A stretch of DNA of 64,000 nt from Pseudisothecium myosuroides (lineage: Eukaryota; Streptophyta; Bryopsida; Hypnales; Lembophyllaceae): assembly GCA_951799445.1 (NCBI GenBank), contig OX637294.1:27367452-27431451 (forward strand), read 5' to 3'. This document shows positions 58,763 through 64,000 of this stretch, in pieces (position 1 is the first letter of the stretch; each line of letters opens with the position of its first letter). Both the position numbers and the translations under genes were made by a program. The notes under the pieces are model-generated. The model had not been told where the DNA came from and did no database searches. It saw only the letters and a program-made list of their open reading frames with translations.

Positions 58763-60600
58763 CACTACTAGAAAGTCCTACCCGTTTCAACAACAAAACT
58801 ACAAATTCCACTTGATTTGGCAGAATTCAGAAATTGGTCTGTGCTTTTGGCAAAGGCACGGATGCCGAATCAACACGTTCAAACTGCTGGTTCATTTGTC
58901 TCCCTTAAGGTGACGTGGCCTGCAAACGTGGCATCCACCACGTCACTAGAGTCACTAGAGTTGTATAGCGACTTCTTATTTCTAATAAAAGGTTGCCTTC
59001 AGAATGGCTCAAATTTGTCGTTTATTGAGACTGGTTCATGTTCGGCAAGACCTTTTCACAGCTCTCTTTGACTTTCCATGAAACTTTGAATATCTTTGCA
59101 ATGCTACTACCACGATTTTTTATTTAGACAAATAATTTTCACCGGCGGTTTCAGGATACCGTGATACAACTTACCTAATATCAGAATTAGGGAAAAAAAG
59201 GATTACCATGAACATCCTTCATTTTTGACCCTATAGAACCCACTCTGAAATGCATATACCGTGAAGACTGTCTATTTTAAAACCACATAACCATAAATTC
59301 TGGTCCTCCACGGTGTAACGCCAAAAAAACATTTAAATTAAATTAAAACCAAATCTCATTATCACAGCTGCATTATTCCAACCATTTCTTCCTACTAAGG
59401 CAAAATCAATTAAAAAAAAACCCAAACTAACGCTACTTACTAATCGAAAACTTCAACTACCTTCTCTATTTATGGATTGACGTGCCTGCACTATGAAATT
59501 GAAGCCTCACAGAAGATACTAGAGGCATGAATCGTGGACAAGACGATTTCATTCCAATCTGCCAACAATTCCATTCTACCTTCATTCTTCCTCCGATGAA
59601 GACCCCGACTCCCCTAAATCTCCATCGTAGACCAAATTGGGTTCTTCGATCCATTCGGCCATGAGATCTTCTCTTCTGACTCGACGTCCTGTTCGAGGTA
59701 CCTCTGGATCTTCCTCTGATATAATAGTTGGAGGTTGGAGAGCAACATGGTCAACATCCCTGCCAACTTCAAACATACCTCTCACATCTTCGGGAGCTAC
59801 AGTCCCGACAACTCTTCTTCCTCTAACTTCCTTACGAAGAATGACCCTCCAGCCTGGTTCATCACGGCATTCACTAAAGAAGACTTGATCAATGTTCATG
59901 GGAAAAGCAAAAGATTCACGTCCCAATGGTATCATGTGTTCGAAGTTCGCAATGGAAAAACCCCAATTATCTTTTTTGACTGTTGCGGTGTTACCTCAAT
60001 AATTTGCTCTCACCCATGAACACATGAGAACCACAACACATAACCCACCATAATTAAGTTCAACAATTTCTTCCACCTGCCCAACGTATTCAATGTCTGC
60101 CATGACCTCATTGACGTCTCCCAGGCCAGATCGGCAAGGACGATGAAAGGTAGCAGCCACACCAGAACCGAAAATTGTCAGGTGCGATTCCACGTCTATC
60201 ACTCTCACGTGATTCCCGAAAGCCCACATACTCCTGTATTTCGTGGCATTTGAGGAAGGTAGCTTTGACAAATGAATTACATCTTCTGCAGGTTGTGGCA
60301 AGGCCTCGTCCATCACCTCGGACCGCACTTCCGCCTCTAACCACACAGGGAATGTTGGAGGCACACACAACTCAGGCGGAAATGGTTCAGCTCTCCGGCC
60401 ACGACGTCTACGTTGCTCACGACGGAACATGTTTTTGGCAATGGTCCTCTCTGAATGGAAGGCAGCATACCTCCTACACACAATAGTAATGTCAAGCCCA
60501 AACACATGATAGCCGTAAAAATCAAGCCCGCCTAACTTCATCAAGTGCCTCCGCAACAATTCATCAATGTATTGCACACTACATTCTTCCTAAATTCATG
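58763..60600 (-). mobile_element. CACTA (En/Spm-like) transposon, one end and 3' coding part
   Basis: CACTACTAGAAAGTCC at 58763 is a typical CACTA terminus and abuts the interrupted LTR-like fragment. The coding remnant at 59582-60590 lies inside, oriented so that this is the 3' end. I did not find the opposite terminus or the transposase in the window. The right boundary given is only the limit of recognised coding. Confidence 0.6.
59582..60590 (-). pseudogene. DUF4216-type CACTA transposon protein, C-terminal part, with in-frame stop
   Basis: Minus-strand frame from an acceptor-like 'aatttag' near 60590 to a stop at 59582, interrupted by a TGA at 59996-59998. Upstream of the TGA: YVGQVEEIVELNYGGLCVVV and MCSWVR. 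Downstream in the same frame: WGFSIANFEHMIP and QVFFSECRDEPGWRVILRK. This order matches the DUF4216 domain at the C-terminus of plant CACTA transposase polyproteins. An Arg-rich segment (RREQRRRRGRR) precedes it. The tail is acidic (SGSSSEEE). The TGA sits where a Trp would fit. It is either a dead transposon or a derived gene. Confidence 0.7.
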
Positions 60601-62339
60601 TGCAATCTCACATCACAAGGCAGAAAACAACAAAGCGTTCACAAGCAACGAACCGACAGCAAGGCAAGGAACTGCTCAGACGCTTCAGCAAACTCAATCG
60701 ACGACACCAATCTCAAAAAAATACAATTATGCTTCAAACATTTACATCCTCCTTCACTGAAACTATTTCTTCAATTACAAAATGGTATAAATTTAATCGA
60801 CACCAGTATTTCAAGGATACGCATGACTGTCGCTTTACTTCACATTCTTTAAAGTATTTCAAAAGAAAATCACTATCAACCACTGCATATCATCATGAAG
60901 GCTGACCAGTGCCCTGTGAGTGTTTCTAACTCCACCCTTGAGTCAGAAAGTTACACACGAGCTCTAGCGGCAGTTTTGTTGGAGATTTTACTCCTAATTG
61001 GGTGGTTCCTAAGTAAATGTTCGCCTTCCAAGCAATGGACACTTTTTGTGACTGATAATCCTGTAAAATTCCACTAATTCTAAGAAAAACTATGGATTAA
61101 TTAATTAAACGTTATGGTTAGGTAAAAAAACAAAGAAAGAAAAAAAATCTAATCTAACTAAAATTGTATCTAGGTAGCCTTTTAGAATATAATTTTCCCT
61201 TCCCAGAATGGTGAGAAAACTAGATTCCAAGATTCCTAGCAAAAGTTACCACGAGGTATGTTCGGCCCCTTAGTTGTGCTAACCTTCATCCACTAATCTA
61301 AAATGGCAAATCAATCCAAAATAAGTCTAAATTCTAAGGTTAAGTTATTAGTTCCTTTAAGTTATGGATTTTTAAGACTAATTGAAATTTTGACCTAATT
61401 GGATGTTTTTCATCCAAAATTGGTCTCAAACTTCATCCAACCTTTTATCCTTCAAAAATAAAGTATTTTTAAAAGTAAAAAAGGATTTTGGAATCTTTAT
61501 AGATTCTTTGTCCGATTCCTACCTACAAAGATTCCTTAAAGGTTCCTTTGGATGAAAATCTTAAATTATCATCCAATGGGGGGTTATGGTTAATTATTAA
61601 TAATTTTTGGTATTGGGTTAAATTTTAAGTATGATTTGGTTTTATAACTCCTAAATTACTTATTAGGTTCCAAATTTGACTTAAATTCTAAATTTTAATC
61701 TAAAAACTAACTTCTAACAGCAAAGATTCTAACTTCAATTTGAAAACAAAAACAAAGCAAAAGCAAAGGGTCAAATTATCATACCTCTGGGTCCATAGTC
61801 CCGTCATCGCAGATCACTAGCATAATGGTCTCAAGATAACCCTCGTCCTCCATCATGGGTACTTTGTCTGTTGATGGAAGTTTAGTGTCAAAATGTATGG
61901 AAAAATCCTTTTCCTACATTCTTTTAACTGATTTCCTACAAATAAAAGGGTTAGTCTAAGTATTTAACTTAATTCCTTTGATTTTAGGAATTTACGTTAA
62001 ACTTCTAATGGTTTTTAGTTGATTTTAAAATAACTCTTTGAATTAAAATAACTTCAAGGCCCTATTTCCAACCACCTTGAATATTTGTTTTAATTTAAGA
62101 ATTGATTTTAAAAGATTAATATCTTCCAAATTAATAATATTCCAATGAATAATCAAAATAATTTGTTATTCATTAATTTATTATTTTTGTTGGATTAATC
62201 TATTGTTTTTGTTGACTTTTTGTCTTTTCCTATTTAGCTTATTAGGCCAATAAAACAAAAATCCAAGTCAACAAGACCAACTAATTCCTTCCAAAAATAC
62301 TAATTGATAGAAAAAAACAAATTCTTCAATAGTAAAAGG

Positions 62340-62570
62340 AATAGAACCAAAGAACTATTCTAAATGAATAGTGAATGAATAGTAAAGAAAGAATAAAAAC
62401 AAAAAAATAATTTGTCCCGAATGAATAGTAGATAAATAGTATCAGAATAAAAACACAAACAAATCTAAAATGAATAGTAAAAGCACAACAAAACAAAACA
62501 AAGTGAATAGAAAATAATAAAAGACCCACACCAAATCCAAAATGAATAGTGAAAAACAAAACAACAAGCA
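62340..62570. repeat. Irregular 'aatgaatagtaaa' repeat tract
   Basis: About eight irregularly spaced copies of 'tgaatagta/tgaatagtgaa' mixed with aaacaaaac runs. Confidence 0.65.
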
Positions 62571-62847
62571 CATGTAATAGTTAGATTCTTGACTAAATAG
62601 TATTCACTATTCCTCCTTCCTCCTTAAGTACGCTACTCTTTCTTCTTCTTCCTCTTAAGTATGTTCGATACAATTTTTGTTTGTCGTTTGGAATGTGGCT
62701 ATGGAGCCCCGAGAGTTGTGATTTTGTATGTAATTAGTTTTGAGTTTTTTAGTGATGAACCAATTTTTAGGACAAAATCCCAAATTGGTTGGTGGGCAAG
62801 CAACAGCCTAGTTTTGTTTCATCAATCAAACACAAGTTTCAACTGAG

Positions 62848-62901
62848 TGTGAGAGCCTGGTCACCGAGTGAGAGCCTGGATCACCAAAGTGAGAGCCTGG
62901 A
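62848..62901. repeat. Three tandem ~17 bp repeats
   Basis: Three copies of 'gtgagagcctgg-tcacc'. Immediately followed by a GC-rich patch (62900-63050). Confidence 0.8.
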
Positions 62902-63042
62902 CTCCGCTGCTGTCCAGCCACGGACCCCTCAGGGTCGCGCCACGTGGCGAGGCGTGGTTTGCCACCACCCCAGCCCGTTCCCACATATTCCCTGCAGCTC
63001 GTTCCCTTGCCGCTGTCCTTGCCTGCAGCCCGTCCTTGCTCC

Positions 63043-63155
63043 GTTTCTGGTTCTGGTATTTTAACACTGGTTGCTGGTTCTGGTATTTTAAACGCTGGTT
63101 GCTGGTTCTGGTATTTTAAACGCTGGTTCTGGTTTTGGTATTTTAAACGCTGGTC
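63043..63155. repeat. Four tandem ~28 bp repeats
   Basis: Units of 'ttctggtattttaaacgctgg' type repeated four times with small length changes. Confidence 0.85.
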
Positions 63156-63680
63156 CTAACTAATAAAACAATTATACTAAAAAAGATTAAGTAAATAAAA
63201 GAATTAAGACAACTAACTTAAAAGATTTTTATGGGTTTTTGGAATAACAAAACAAAACAAAACAAAATTGAAGGCTTTTGGAGATTTTTGAGATATTCCT
63301 AACAAAGCTAAACTAAACTAAACAAGGCAAAGATAAACTAAACTAAGGGATAAACTAACTATCAACTAAGGGTTTTGGGGGAATGAAGCAATTAACTAAA
63401 CAAAGGTTTTTCTAGGATTTTTTGGGATAGAATGGTGACTAAGCAAAACAACTAATTTGGTGACTTTAGCAAAACAATGCAAAACAAACACAATGAGCAA
63501 ATTCCGGTGGAAGAAAGGGAGCCACTGGGTGTGAACTTTTGGCTTAAGTAACCAACACCGAGAGATTTTCCCTAAGTTTCTCCGTCAAGTTTTCAAAGTA
63601 AATTTTGATTGGGTGAAAGCTTCGCTGTGCGAGAGCAACCCCAAGCTAACTTGTGGAAATTGGTTCCAAGTGGCTGCAGG

Positions 63681-63810
63681 AATGTCTTAATTCTTAAGAG
63701 AGGTACACATGAAAGTGTTTAAATCGAACATTAAGGACTAAAATAATTCCCAAGGTATCCAAATGTTTTAATTCCTAAATGAGGTACACATGAAAGTGTT
63801 TAAACCAAAA
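63681..63810. repeat. Two tandem ~80 bp repeats
   Basis: 'aatgt-ttaattc-taa-gaggtacac' with 'atgaaagtgtttaaa' occurs at 63681 and 63761. Confidence 0.8.
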
Positions 63811-64000
63811 AGTAGAAATTAAATCAAACCAAACTTTGTTATACAACGAAGTTTGGCTGGTATTTTGAGTGTTGGAATCTTTTGGCAAAGACTAGCTTCA
63901 CCGCCTTAAGAATTCTTAACTCAATAACTGTTACAAAAACACGAAATTAGTATGTGACAAGGTATGCAAGTTTTGGAGGATGAAACCTCCCAAAAGTATA

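Larger units (their letters stand above)
60601..64000. other. AT-rich, retroelement-like DNA without recognisable genes
   Basis: Long simple-composition tracts resemble the interior of the 4.5 kb element at 12406-16944 in style ('taaattctaa' runs, an 'aaagcttcgctgt' motif near 63618), but I cannot align them by eye. It may be a related LTR running off the right edge. Confidence 0.35.

Noticed and set aside
1..64000. tRNA genes and organelle-derived insertions
   Set aside because: I looked for cloverleaf-like A/B boxes and plastid or mitochondrial coding stretches by eye and saw none; a dedicated scan could still find short ones.

Overview
This is nuclear DNA of a land plant, most likely a moss. 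Genes are intron-rich with GT-AG introns. The proteins recognised are a plastid-targeted elongation factor G, an MSI4/FVE-type WD40 histone-binding protein and two DYW-class pentatricopeptide (PPR) editing factors whose repeat wording resembles the moss family. Most of the rest is AT-rich sequence filled with non-autonomous transposons nested in one another. The species assignment is inference; I could not run a search.

Layout. 1-3036 (minus): six 5' exons of plastid EF-G; the gene runs off the left edge. 4.6-21.5 kb: a repeat-dominated block. It holds several elements flanked by TTAA with CCCCTAAAGG-like inverted ends (piggyBac-like MITEs). It also holds a foldback-like element whose arms are arrays of a ~130-170 bp unit, a 4.5 kb TG...CA element with a 5 bp target duplication inserted in one arm, a near-perfect CACTA hairpin MITE, and several minisatellites. 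21947-27607 (plus): a complete 15-exon MSI4/FVE-like gene (456 aa by my splicing), with one GC-AG intron and a TTAA element in intron 9. 28-35 kb: AT-rich DNA with a second CACTA hairpin MITE and one well-formed but unidentified exon.

35.4-58.4 kb: a direct segmental duplication (copy 1 about 35446-42835, copy 2 about 50168-58431). Each copy carries an intronless DYW-type PPR gene on the minus strand, of 890 aa and 789 aa. The core of the two copies is almost identical while the outer flanks are clearly diverged. The second PPR is shorter by exactly one 303 bp (101 aa) PLS triplet. Between the copies lies a broken FCP1/HAD-type phosphatase-like gene. It carries two MITE insertions whose removal restores the reading frame, plus three TAG codons that look like former CAG. 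Copy 2 also contains an antisense fragment of 18S rRNA altered mostly by transitions.

58.4-64 kb: an LTR-like fragment cut by a CACTA element that carries a decayed DUF4216-type gene, followed by AT-rich repeats and short tandem arrays.

The functional genes do not form one pathway. EF-G serves plastid translation, the PPR-DYW proteins are expected to edit organellar RNA, and the MSI4-like protein acts in chromatin. The most interesting aspects are genomic: recent duplication with modular repeat contraction of an editing factor, and a gene caught in the process of decay by nested MITEs. I found no convincing novel multi-gene system.
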